Below, piece by piece: positions 24,933 through 32,350 of a stretch of DNA of 34,763 nucleotides (position 1 is the stretch's first letter; every line of letters begins with the position of its first letter). The stretch comes from Anaerolineae bacterium. Its GTDB lineage: Bacteria > Chloroflexota > Anaerolineae > Aggregatilineales > Phototrophicaceae. The DNA lies in NCBI GenBank assembly GCA_030950085.1, contig JAUZRW010000139.1, positions 1-34,763 on the forward strand. The letters run 5' to 3'. The notes below the pieces were generated by a model. It saw only the letters and a program-made list of their open reading frames with translations, did no database searches and was not told the DNA's origin. The position numbers were made by a program, and so were the translations under genes.

Positions 24933-25718
24933 CTATGACGGCTTGCGGAGAATAATCATTGTCCCTTCGCTATCCATGATATATTGACCATCATCGCAGA
25001 GAAGGTTATTTTTGACATACTGTGAGCGATGCGCGATTTGGGCTTCTGTCTCGAATGGCACTTGTCGTAATAACAAGAAGTCAATCAGCATTTCCATAGC
25101 ATGATGTGATTCGACAGTGATTTCTGCTGGGAAAATGCGCTCTTCTATATGAGGATAACGCCCCTCATCGCGCAACAATGCAGCCATCGCTTCACCGGAG
25201 GGCATTGCCTCATACTCATCTTGCGGATAAAATTCTTTATAGACTTTCCGAATACCGCAACCTTCGGAATTGAGTACGATGACTTGATAGCCACCCGGTT
25301 TGAGCAAGTCATAGGCTTTACGGATGAAGCGCGAACGCTTATCGGCATCAATGTAATACAGCACATGCGACATTAACACCAAATCAAGTTGCACATCGCC
25401 CAAAGTAACCTCAAGCCAATCCCTATTATAGCCATTGATATTGCGTCCCTGTGCGCTTATCCAAGCTGTCACTTCATTGAAATAAACCTCATTGACTTCG
25501 ACAACCGTTGTCTGAGTGAAATACTCAGAAAATGGACGCGCATAATTACCCCGTCCACAACCGACATCAAGAAAATGCCCTTGTGCTGGAAGATGCGGAA
25601 AAATCTCGTTTTCAAAAAATTTCGCCATATACGGATATTCAGTCGTGCCGATTGAAAGCATATCGAACTGTTCTTTATACAATTCGTTGCGTTCGGTTGT
25701 GAGTTGTTCTTTCACCAT
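24933..25718 (-). CDS. class I SAM-dependent methyltransferase, paralog 1
   Basis: Cytoplasmic protein of 261 residues. Motif I FLDVGCGRG (about 49-57) binds S-adenosylmethionine. TTVVEVNEVYFNEV follows with the acidic residue that contacts the ribose. SHVLYYID sits at the motif II-III position, and KAYDLLKPGGYQVIVLN is the usual strand after it. The target is not recognisable. Lack of NPPY or PC motifs argues against DNA methylation. It shares the opening KEQFDML and the overall order with the two genes upstream on the same strand, so it is the last of a tandem triplet. AAGG lies about six bases before the ATG. Confidence 0.87.
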   Translation of the reverse strand: MVKEQLTTERNELYKEQFDMLSIGTTEYPYMAKFFENEIFPHLPAQGHFLDVGCGRGNYARPFSEYFTQTTVVEVNEVYFNEVTAWISAQGRNINGYNRDWLEVTLGDVQLDLVLMSHVLYYIDADKRSRFIRKAYDLLKPGGYQVIVLNSEGCGIRKVYKEFYPQDEYEAMPSGEAMAALLRDEGRYPHIEERIFPAEITVESHHAMEMLIDFLLLRQVPFETEAQIAHRSQYVKNNLLCDDGQYIMDSEGTMIILRKPS

Positions 25719-25768
25719 GACTACCTTCTTGATTTTAACAAAGTGACTTCAACGAGCCTATGAACGCT

Positions 25769-25813
25769 ATCCCACCTCACACAAAATCGTTAGGTGGGAT
25801 AAACCCCGAAAAG
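25769..25813. repeat. dispersed hairpin repeat, CACAAAAT-loop family, copy 3
   Basis: ATCCCACCT (25769-25777) pairs perfectly with AGGTGGGAT (25792-25800) around CACACAAAATCGTT. AAACCCCGAAAAG follows. Read on the minus strand this is CTTTTCGGGGTTT followed by the stem, matching the order of the copy at 27592. The stem bases differ from the other copies while the pairing and loop persist. Confidence 0.65.
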
Positions 25814-25816
25814 AAC

Positions 25817-26578
25817 TTACTCTAGCGGTTTCGTCACCGTAATGAGGCTGCAATTACTGTTGATTGCATAGCGCCCCCCGTGCTTGAGGTAAGTTTCGGT
25901 ATAATCAACACGCTTCTGCTGTTTTTCGGGTGTATCAAATGTAGCACGTCCGAGAAGCAGAAAGTCTATTAGCTCATGTGCTTCGTGCGCGGTATCTGCC
26001 CGAATAAATGACCGAAAGTTAACCGATTGTAGCGGATAATCGGCTTCAAGCAATGCCTCTTGCATCCCCTCTGCTGATGCAATTTCCCACCAAGCATTCG
26101 GCTCAAGGAAATGATGATACAAATCCGTGACTCCGTTAGACAGTTGGTTGAGAATAATGATAATGCTGCCGCCGGGATTCAAGCTGTCGTAGGCTTTCGC
26201 AACAAAGGGCATCCAAGTCTGCCGAGGAACATAATACAAAACATGTGACAGCAAGATGCAATCTGCCTTGTCAACCTGTGCGTGTCTCCACGTCCCACTC
26301 ACACCGCTCATATTACGTCGATGGTGCAACGCCCAATCCAAAACCTCATGATAGAAGTGCTGGTTGGGTTCGATAATCGTTGTATGCTTGAAGTGTGCTG
26401 ACAGTGGTTTCGCTAAATTACCACGACCCGCGCCCACATCAATAAAGTGGTCACGTTGCGGCAATTTATCGACGATATGACTGACAATATACGGTACAGT
26501 AATATCATACTCTTTGGTATTCTTCGAGAGGAGGTCAAATTGTTGCTTGAATTGTACTGTTTTGTCATTGCTTATCAT
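25817..26578 (-). CDS. class I SAM-dependent methyltransferase, paralog 2
   Basis: Protein of 253 residues, paralogous to its two neighbours. Motif I is FIDVGAGRG (about 45-53), followed by TTIIEPNQHFYHEVLDWA, then LLSHVLYYVPRQTW and KAYDSLNPGGSIIIILN. Its middle and C-terminus have diverged from the other copies (for example NAWWEIASAEGMQEALLEADYP and ELIDFLLLGRATFDTPEK), suggesting a different substrate or relaxed constraint. The ATG 26578 is preceded by AAGGGA at about eight bases. No partner enzyme identifies the pathway. Confidence 0.86.
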   Translation of the reverse strand: MISNDKTVQFKQQFDLLSKNTKEYDITVPYIVSHIVDKLPQRDHFIDVGAGRGNLAKPLSAHFKHTTIIEPNQHFYHEVLDWALHHRRNMSGVSGTWRHAQVDKADCILLSHVLYYVPRQTWMPFVAKAYDSLNPGGSIIIILNQLSNGVTDLYHHFLEPNAWWEIASAEGMQEALLEADYPLQSVNFRSFIRADTAHEAHELIDFLLLGRATFDTPEKQQKRVDYTETYLKHGGRYAINSNCSLITVTKPLE

Positions 26579-26652
26579 TCTACTTGTCCCTTTAGCACTT
26601 ATGGCTTTTTATAGTTCCCCCACTCATGAAATGACGTATTACTTGCTTAGTT

Positions 26653-27411
26653 TTATTGCTTGTAGATAGATAGCACTCCGATATTACTATTGATGTTATA
26701 ACTCGACTCTTTTTCGAGATAATCACGGATATATTGGTCACGCTTGGCAAGCATGTCATCGTTATCGAAGGCAACTTTGTCCACAACCAGAAAATCCATC
26801 AGTTCGTGCATCTCTTCAACTGTCGGCAGATGAATATCCGCATCAAACATGGTCAGGTGCATATTGTCATACCCTTCGGCACGCAAATCTACTACAACAC
26901 TTTCAATAGATGGCATCTCTTTGTAATCTTGTGGCGCTAACAAAGTACGATAGAGGTGATTAATACCGCTTGTTGCCGAAATAAGGATTATGACCATATA
27001 GCCGCCGCGCTTGACACAGTTATAGGCTTTACGAACAAATTGTGACCGATTAGCATAGGGTACAAAATACAAAACGTGCGATAGAACCGCTAAATCGGCT
27101 TGTATAGGACTCGAATCAATTTCGAGCCAATCGCCGTTATGCCCATCAAGACTGACACCCACCCCTTTCGCCCAATCCAAGACCTCTTGGAAGTAAACGG
27201 TATTCGGCTCCACAATCGTCGTGTGGTCAAAATGACGCGACATCGGCATGGATATTGTGCCACGTCCTGCACCCACATCTAAAAAATGTCCTTGTTGTGG
27301 TAATTTGGGAAGAAGTGTTGTTTCAATAAATGGGATTGATTGCTTGTATTCATCAGTATGGAAGGTTAATAAGTCGAATTGTTCTTTATAGGTTTGGTCG
27401 TATTCAGACAC
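26653..27411 (-). CDS. class I SAM-dependent methyltransferase, paralog 3
   Basis: First gene of the triplet on the minus strand. Motif I is FLDVGAGRG (about 43-51), followed by TTIVEPNTVYFQEVLDWA, LSHVLYFVPYANRSQF and KAYNCVKRGGYMVIIL. GTG 27411 is chosen as start because AGAGGAG lies five bases upstream (27417-27423) and the resulting 252-residue protein matches its paralogs (253 and 261). An ATG at 27462 would add 17 residues with no family counterpart and no ribosome binding site. Gaps of 74 and 98 bases separate the three genes, so one transcript is likely. Confidence 0.86.
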   Translation of the reverse strand: MSEYDQTYKEQFDLLTFHTDEYKQSIPFIETTLLPKLPQQGHFLDVGAGRGTISMPMSRHFDHTTIVEPNTVYFQEVLDWAKGVGVSLDGHNGDWLEIDSSPIQADLAVLSHVLYFVPYANRSQFVRKAYNCVKRGGYMVIILISATSGINHLYRTLLAPQDYKEMPSIESVVVDLRAEGYDNMHLTMFDADIHLPTVEEMHELMDFLVVDKVAFDNDDMLAKRDQYIRDYLEKESSYNINSNIGVLSIYKQ

Positions 27412-27591
27412 AAAAGCTCCTCTTTCAGTGATGGTGTAATGGACAATAGAAGAATTTGTCATATTATAGATTATTATTAATGTACTACTTAATAATCATC
27501 CTGATTTGATTATACACAGTTTATGTTTTAGTACAAGTAGATTATAGAGGGATTTTTGCACTTTTTTATTATTATAACTGATTCCAAATAT

Positions 27592-27642
27592 AAGCCCCTT
27601 TCGGGGTTTCACCGCGCCTCACACAAAATTGCAAAGTGAGAC
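27592..27642. repeat. dispersed hairpin repeat, CACAAAAT-loop family, copy 2
   Basis: AAGCCCC (27592-27598) pairs with GGGGTTT (27602-27608), with one G-T pair. CTCAC (27618-27622) pairs with GTGAG (27636-27640) around ACAAAATTGCAAA. It aligns along about 50 bases with the copy at 5501-5551. Confidence 0.7.
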
Positions 27643-27684
27643 CGGTGTTAGAGAGTTATCAGAGATACATTGTTAAACAAGTAG

Positions 27685-27766
27685 TACATGACCAATTTAA
27701 TTCTTGATGATTGGGCGAGGCACGCCTAGCCCCTACGAAATCCTTAAAAACTTTTTTGGTCATGTA
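27685..27766. mobile_element. MITE-like element carrying a CCCTACA-family hairpin
   Basis: TACATGACCAA (27685-27695) and TTGGTCATGTA (27756-27766) are a perfect 11-base terminal inverted repeat. GTAG occurs immediately outside both ends and could be a target-site duplication. Inside lies GGGCGAGGC (27713-27721) pairing with GCCTAGCCC (27724-27732), followed by CTAC, a member of the dispersed hairpin family. The whole element is 82 bases and has no coding capacity. Confidence 0.5.
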
Positions 27767-28004
27767 GTAGTATCAAATGAGGACATAATAAAGCTGTAAA
27801 TGAACCGCCAAAATACAGGGCTATCAAGAAAAGCTGTAAAAAATATCATATTTTCAAAATTCTAGCAATTTTTATCAACTTTCAAGGCAAAGTTTTTTGT
27901 TTAGCGAACTATTCACAGTTCAGATTATGAGTCAACATAGTCATAGATAGTAGAACGCGGTAAAATCATACTATGTTCGATACATTTTGGAGTAAACATA
28001 TAAC

Positions 28005-28229
28005 ATGGCGATAAAATTCAATACGCTGATATGGCGCAGCGCAGTACTAATATTGACACTGGTTTTCTGGGTAAGTCTTGTCGCAGCACAGGAAGAGGTT
28101 GAAGTCGTAGAAGAAACGACTAATTTTGGTCCCATTTGGGTGATTTTACTCGCCGGACTAGGGGCTGTTGCGATGCTCGGTTTTGCGATGTATTCACGCG
28201 ATGCGAGTGACCGCGAAGATAACAGTTAG
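28005..28229 (+). CDS. small secreted/membrane protein upstream of ccm genes
   Basis: Protein of 74 residues with a signal-peptide-like N-terminus (about 8-28, ending LVAAQEEVE), a short acidic outer stretch and a second hydrophobic helix (about 43-61). A charged tail SRDASDREDNS follows. I do not recognise the family. Its size, single stable helix and location before ccmE invite comparison with CcmD, but CcmD lacks a signal peptide and no motif supports the link. The GGAG at 27989-27992 is 12 bases from the ATG, which is weak. A promoter lies between this gene and ccmE, so it may be a separate transcript. Confidence 0.65.
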   Translation: MAIKFNTLIWRSAVLILTLVFWVSLVAAQEEVEVVEETTNFGPIWVILLAGLGAVAMLGFAMYSRDASDREDNS

Positions 28230-28385
28230 TTACTCAAATGTTACGCAGAAACCGTAAAATAAGCTGAAGTGCTATACAAATACAGACATTTTAGCGATTC
28301 GTAAGTTTCACTCTCTAAAATTACTCTGTTCGCACTATTGCACAATTGGCTATTCACAGCGAGAATACAAACATCAATTGAAAAG

Positions 28386-28407
28386 GATTGTGATATTCAT
28401 CACAATC
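28386..28407. promoter_or_regulatory. CRP/FNR-type operator in the ccm promoter
   Basis: GATTGTGA (28386-28393) and TCACAATC (28400-28407) form a perfect 8+8 dyad with a 6-base spacer. The core TGTGA-N6-TCACA is the classical site of CRP-family regulators. It overlaps the -35 box and the spacer of the promoter just below, a position that suits a repressor better than a standard activator. Confidence 0.6.
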
Positions 28408-28416
28408 GACTATAAT
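28388..28416 (+). promoter_or_regulatory. promoter of the cytochrome c maturation genes
   Basis: TTGTGA (28388-28393) as -35 and a perfect TATAAT (28411-28416) as -10 are separated by 17 bases. Transcription would start near 28423, about 38 bases before the ccmE ATG. Confidence 0.62.
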
Positions 28417-28460
28417 ATTACATAAAGTAGGCAGCAAAATTATCGGGAGTGAACAAAAGT

Positions 28461-29003
28461 ATGACAGAAATGACTTGGGAAAAGTCTCCCGCACAAGAAA
28501 AGAATAAAATTGAAGAAAAGCTCAAGCGGCGCAAGAGTGAACGTCTGAAATTTATAATTGGCGGTTTGCTGATTTTAGGCGCAGTGGGCTATCTTATTTT
28601 CTCTAGTACCCTCGGCGGCGCAAGTTACTTCAAAATGGTTGATGAAGTCGTCAATAACTCGAATCTTGTCGGACAATCTATTCGTCTGACGGGGGCTGTA
28701 TTGGGCGATACGATTGAATATGATGCCACAACCGGAACACTTAGTTTTATCGTTGTTCATATTCCGAGTGATTACGAGAATCTAGCCGAAACCCTGCATG
28801 AAGCGGTGACTGACCCTTCGCGGACACAACTTGTTGTTCAGATGGAAGACACAACCATGCCGGATTTATTGCAACATGAAGCACAAGCTATCTTAACGGG
28901 TGAAATTGGTGAAGATGGCATTTTCTATGGGACAGAACTCAATCTCAAATGTCCTTCGCGCTTTGAAGAACAAGCACCCGAACAACTTGCTAGTCAGGAA
29001 TAG
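28461..29003 (+). CDS. ccmE: cytochrome c maturation heme chaperone CcmE (Cys-type variant)
   Basis: Membrane-anchored periplasmic-side heme carrier of about 180 residues. A cytoplasmic basic N-terminus (about 15-30) precedes one membrane helix (about 31-48). A beta-barrel (OB) domain follows, with SIRLTGAV (about 73-80), IVVH and ILTGEIGEDGIFYGTELNLKC. The heme-binding site of standard CcmE is HxxxY. Here it reads C164-PSR-F168 (KCPSRFEE), the Cys variant known from some archaea and bacteria, with Phe replacing Tyr. CGGGAG (28444-28449) lies 11 bases before ATG 28461. A GTG at 28449 is the alternative start. It passes heme to the CcmF encoded next. Confidence 0.9.
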   Translation: MTEMTWEKSPAQEKNKIEEKLKRRKSERLKFIIGGLLILGAVGYLIFSSTLGGASYFKMVDEVVNNSNLVGQSIRLTGAVLGDTIEYDATTGTLSFIVVHIPSDYENLAETLHEAVTDPSRTQLVVQMEDTTMPDLLQHEAQAILTGEIGEDGIFYGTELNLKCPSRFEEQAPEQLASQE

Positions 29004-29006
29004 TAT

Positions 29007-31142
29007 ATGATTGCAGAAATTGGATTAGCAGCACTAGCATTTGCCTTTGCTGCCTCGATTTATTCCATTCTTGTCTCCATTTATGGTGAAATTCAGCAGT
29101 CCAGTGGGGCTATGATAAGTGGGCGTAATGCGGCTCTTGCAACCTTACCATTATTGCTAATTGCGATGCTTGCCTTACTGGTAGCGCTTGTCACCGAACA
29201 GTACCAACTGAGTTATGTTTGGAATGTCAGCAACCCGCAAACGCCCATATTCTATCGAATCACAGCTTTATGGGGTTCACAAAAAGGGTCGCTCTTATTT
29301 TGGTGCTTCACGACGAGCCTCTTCACATTTGGCGCAATCGTGTTCAACTGGCGCAGTGAGCGTCATTTAATGCCTTATGCCATTGCCGTTATGATGGCGA
29401 CACAGGCATTTTTTATTGGCATTACCTTAATATTGGAAAATCCGTTTGCACGTTGGTGGGTTGATGCCATTACAGGTGACGCATTCGAGTCGATACTGAT
29501 TCCGAGCAATGCTATCATCCCCGATGCTCTGCGATTAGCTGAGAGCGCAAAGGGCTTGAGTCCTCTCCTACGACACTTCGGTATGATTATTCATCCACCC
29601 ATGCTATATCTTGGCTTTGTGGGCTTCCTTGTGCCATTTGCCTTTGCGATAGCGGCACTAGCGAGTGGTGATTTATCCACCAACTGGATTAAGGCATCGC
29701 GGCGCTGGTCGTTGATTTCGTGGGTGTTCCTCAGTTTAGGACTCATACTCGGCGGACGTTGGGCTTACGATGTGCTAGGTTGGGGCGGCTATTGGGGCTG
29801 GGATCCGGTAGAGAATGCAGCCTTCTTGCCATGGCTCGTCGGAACAGCCTTCATTCATAGTGTCATGATTCAGCAAAAACGAGGGATGCTCAAAGTATGG
29901 AATATGGTGCTTGTGATTGGCACATTTTCCGCCGTTATTTTTGGCACATTTGCGACCCGTAGCGGTGTGATTTCCAGTGTCCATAGTTTCGCCCGCTCAT
30001 CTGTTGGTTTCCCAATGCTCACTTTTTGGGGAGCAATGACTCTCATAGGCGCTGTTCTAACATTCCATCGTTGGAGGCGGGGCGAATTGCGTGATGAACA
30101 CGAATTTGCGGGCTTGCTCAGTCGTGAAATGTTGTTTGTGTTGAATAACATCATTTTCATGGCATTAACGATTGCCATATTTTGGGGTAGTTTTGGCGCA
30201 CCCATCACATCAGAATTGTTCTTTGGTACAGAAATCACACTGGGCAAAGATTACTTTATGGGTGTGACACCGCCCCTCTTTGCTGCTTTGTATATTCTAA
30301 TGGGCATTGCTCCCCTCGCTGCATGGAGTAGCACCTCCATTAAACGTCTAGGGAAGGCGCTACTCATTCCATCAATTTTAACCGTTATCACGCTGCTACT
30401 ACTGATGGTGATAGCACCTAGTTATAGTGACCCTGTACGCTTTAATCTGGCAGGAAGTGATAGCGGTTTTTTCCTCCCAGCGCAAGCTGTTGCGGCGTTT
30501 TCCTACGCGATTATCCTTTTGGCAGGCTTTGTGGCTATTTATGAAACTTATCGTGGGACAGCCGCACGGGTTCGCGCTCGTAATGAAAGTTGGTTGAAGG
30601 CGACAATCACACTCTTTGGGCGCAATCAACGACGCTATGGGGGCTATCTCGTCCATCTTGGCATTGTCATCATTGGCATCGGTGTGATTGGTAGTACGCT
30701 GTTTCAATATCAGACGCGACGCACACTCGATCTTGGTGAGACGACCACCGTACAAAATTATCAACTACGCTTCGATGATTTCCAACAAGGTGCAGCAGCA
30801 GATGGACGCTTTATTAATCGTGCCACATTGTCTCTGAGCCAAAATAACCGCATAATTGCGACCATACAACCGCGTGTCGATGAATACCCACAAATGGGGA
30901 TGATGATAGCTGGCGCACATAGTACAGCCGCACGCGATTTTTATGTCTTACTGGATGATTTTGATGAAACAGGCAATTCAGTATCATTTGCCATCTATAT
31001 CAATCCACTGATTAATCTCGTATGGTGGGGGGGAATTGTCCTCGTCTTCGGCACGCTCATCGCGGCATGGCCCAAAGAGGTTTTGCCAGCCCATCTGCGC
31101 GGCGCAAAGCAAAAGATGTCAGGAACAAATGATGTTGAATAA
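29007..31142 (+). CDS. ccmF: cytochrome c heme lyase CcmF
   Basis: Multi-pass membrane protein of 711 residues that takes heme from CcmE and attaches it to apocytochrome c. The WWD heme-binding loop GWGGYWGWDPVENAA (about 258-272) is intact. The conserved heme-ligand His residues appear in MIIHPPMLYLGFVG (His about 196) and TAFIHSVMIQQKRGML (His about 284). A large C-terminal outer domain (about 560-680, DLGETTTVQNYQLRFDDF) precedes the last helix, as in the family. Length is slightly above the usual 630-660. AGGAA (28996-29000) supports the ATG, four bases after the ccmE stop. CcmA, B and C are not in the window. Confidence 0.95.
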   Translation: MIAEIGLAALAFAFAASIYSILVSIYGEIQQSSGAMISGRNAALATLPLLLIAMLALLVALVTEQYQLSYVWNVSNPQTPIFYRITALWGSQKGSLLFWCFTTSLFTFGAIVFNWRSERHLMPYAIAVMMATQAFFIGITLILENPFARWWVDAITGDAFESILIPSNAIIPDALRLAESAKGLSPLLRHFGMIIHPPMLYLGFVGFLVPFAFAIAALASGDLSTNWIKASRRWSLISWVFLSLGLILGGRWAYDVLGWGGYWGWDPVENAAFLPWLVGTAFIHSVMIQQKRGMLKVWNMVLVIGTFSAVIFGTFATRSGVISSVHSFARSSVGFPMLTFWGAMTLIGAVLTFHRWRRGELRDEHEFAGLLSREMLFVLNNIIFMALTIAIFWGSFGAPITSELFFGTEITLGKDYFMGVTPPLFAALYILMGIAPLAAWSSTSIKRLGKALLIPSILTVITLLLLMVIAPSYSDPVRFNLAGSDSGFFLPAQAVAAFSYAIILLAGFVAIYETYRGTAARVRARNESWLKATITLFGRNQRRYGGYLVHLGIVIIGIGVIGSTLFQYQTRRTLDLGETTTVQNYQLRFDDFQQGAAADGRFINRATLSLSQNNRIIATIQPRVDEYPQMGMMIAGAHSTAARDFYVLLDDFDETGNSVSFAIYINPLINLVWWGGIVLVFGTLIAAWPKEVLPAHLRGAKQKMSGTNDVE

Positions 31143-31151
31143 GCAATTTTC

Positions 31152-31217
31152 GGACGTGATAGGTCACGTCCCTACAATTCAAAGAAGGTTATTTGTAGGG
31201 ACAACATCCATGTTGTC
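31152..31217. repeat. facing pair of CCCTACA-family hairpins
   Basis: The left unit is GGACGTGA pairing with TCACGTCC (31152-31171), followed by CTACAA. The right unit is TTTGTAGG followed by GACAACAT pairing with ATGTTGTC (31200-31217). The two are mirror-arranged around about 15 bases. It occupies the gap between ccmF and ccmH and supplies an in-frame ATG (31210) upstream of the likely ccmH start. Confidence 0.7.
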
Positions 31218-31275
31218 TGCCAATAAAATACAAAATCGTGGTTTGCTGAATTTAACCACCTGTAGAAATGTCCTG

Positions 31276-31746
31276 ATGTCTGTATCTGTTTCGGCTTTCG
31301 TAATCATTTTGATTCTCTCGATAGGCTTGCCCGTATTGGCACAAGAAACTGTAACCTATAATGACGTTATCCGCGTTGCCGAGCGAATGTATTGTCCTAT
31401 CTGTGAAAATGAACCTTTGGACGAATGCCGTAATGCGACCTGCCTCGAATGGAAAGATGAGATTTATCGCAGACTGGAAGAGGGACAAAGTGACCAAGAC
31501 ATTATTGACTACTTTGTCACACGATATGGTCAGAAAGTGGTCGGCATTCCTCAAGACACTGTTCTAAGATGGCTCTCGTTTGCCGGTCCCATACTCGGTA
31601 CACTGATTGCGATTGCTATCGGTTGGTTCACATTCCGACGCTGGCTACGCCATACCCCTCTGACAGAAAAAGTTGATGCAACTGATACAATACCTAGTGG
31701 CGATGATGATTATCGCAGCCAATTAGAACGTGACTTGACAGGATAA
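31276..31746 (+). CDS. ccmH: CcmH-like thiol protein for cytochrome c maturation
   Basis: Membrane protein of about 156 residues that keeps the CXXCH cysteines of apocytochromes reduced for heme attachment. It has a signal peptide (about 1-22, ending PVLAQ). The CcmH domain starts VIRVAERMYCPICENEPLDEC, where YCPIC (Cys 40, Cys 43) replaces the usual LRCxxC context and two further cysteines (51, 56) are present. GQSDQDIIDYFVTRYGQKVV is the typical end of the domain. A C-terminal membrane helix follows (about 114-132). ATG 31276 is chosen because the signal peptide begins there. ATG 31210 lies inside a repeat and is the alternative start. No strong ribosome binding site precedes either. Confidence 0.86.
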   Translation: MSVSVSAFVIILILSIGLPVLAQETVTYNDVIRVAERMYCPICENEPLDECRNATCLEWKDEIYRRLEEGQSDQDIIDYFVTRYGQKVVGIPQDTVLRWLSFAGPILGTLIAIAIGWFTFRRWLRHTPLTEKVDATDTIPSGDDDYRSQLERDLTG

Positions 31747-31762
31747 TTTCATAGAGTGACTG

Positions 31763-32350
31763 ATGACAGAAGAACTCGATTTTTTACTAGATGATAAACC
31801 TAAAAATGACGATGAAATCCCAGAGGGTATCACACGCGGTACACTAATTTTGATAGTGGGTATCGTTGCTGTCATTCTTGTTTTGGGTGTCCAGTTATTC
31901 CGCCAAAATCAAACCCAACCAGAACCCGGACAACGTGCGCCCGATTTTGCACTCATATCTTTTGATGGCGAATTGTTCACGCGAGATTCCTTGCGCGGGC
32001 AAATCATCATCCTCAATTTTTGGGCGAGTTGGTGTCCGCCCTGTCATGCCGAAGCATTAGATTTGCAAGCAATTTATGAAGACTATGCCGATGATGGTGT
32101 CTTGCTCTTAGGTGTGAATTATCTCGATATTGAGGAAAATGCACTCGGTTTTATTGACCAATACGGTATCACCTACCCTAATGGTCCCGATATTGCTGAA
32201 CGTATTGCCAACGCATACAATTTTCAAGCTGCACCAGAAACTTTCATCATTGGGCGTGATGGTAAAATCACGAATTTGTTTATTGGGCAAGTCAATTATG
32301 AAACGCTTGCCACAGCCCTTGATAGCATCTTAGCAGAGGATGAGCAATGA
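31763..32350 (+). CDS. ccmG: CcmG/TlpA-like thiol:disulfide oxidoreductase
   Basis: Membrane-anchored thioredoxin-fold protein of 195 residues that reduces the CcmH or apocytochrome disulfide. A cytoplasmic acidic N-terminus (about 1-25) and one helix (about 27-45) precede the outer domain. That domain contains PGQRAPDFALISFDG and the active site FWASWCPPC (Cys 91, Cys 94). LGVNYLDIEENALGFIDQYG (family insertion) and AAPETFIIGRDGKI, with the cis-Pro loop, follow. GAGTGA near 31754 is a weak ribosome binding site. The stop overlaps the next start (ATGA), linking it to the CcmI-like gene. Confidence 0.92.
   Translation: MTEELDFLLDDKPKNDDEIPEGITRGTLILIVGIVAVILVLGVQLFRQNQTQPEPGQRAPDFALISFDGELFTRDSLRGQIIILNFWASWCPPCHAEALDLQAIYEDYADDGVLLLGVNYLDIEENALGFIDQYGITYPNGPDIAERIANAYNFQAAPETFIIGRDGKITNLFIGQVNYETLATALDSILAEDEQ

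Larger units (their letters stand above)
27424..28004. other. gene-free stretch between methyltransferases and cytochrome maturation genes
   Basis: No convincing gene is seen here. The stretch holds one hairpin repeat (27592-27642), one inverted-repeat element (27685-27766) and a directly repeated AAGCTGTAAA (27791-27800 and 27831-27840, exactly 40 bases apart). The rest is AT-rich. Promoters for both flanking transcripts must lie at its ends, but none stands out. Confidence 0.6.

Noticed and set aside
24933-27411. Methyltransferase triplet as a restriction-modification or phage-defence system
   Set aside because: No DNA-methyltransferase catalytic motif, no target recognition domain and no nuclease partner nearby. 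The motifs fit small-molecule enzymes.
28005-28229. Small gene as ccmD
   Set aside because: The signal-peptide-like N-terminus and lack of CcmD motifs do not support it, and a promoter separates it from ccmE.
29870-30247. Minus-strand open frame of 125 codons within ccmF
   Set aside because: Shadow of a strongly conserved coding region, with no own start signal.
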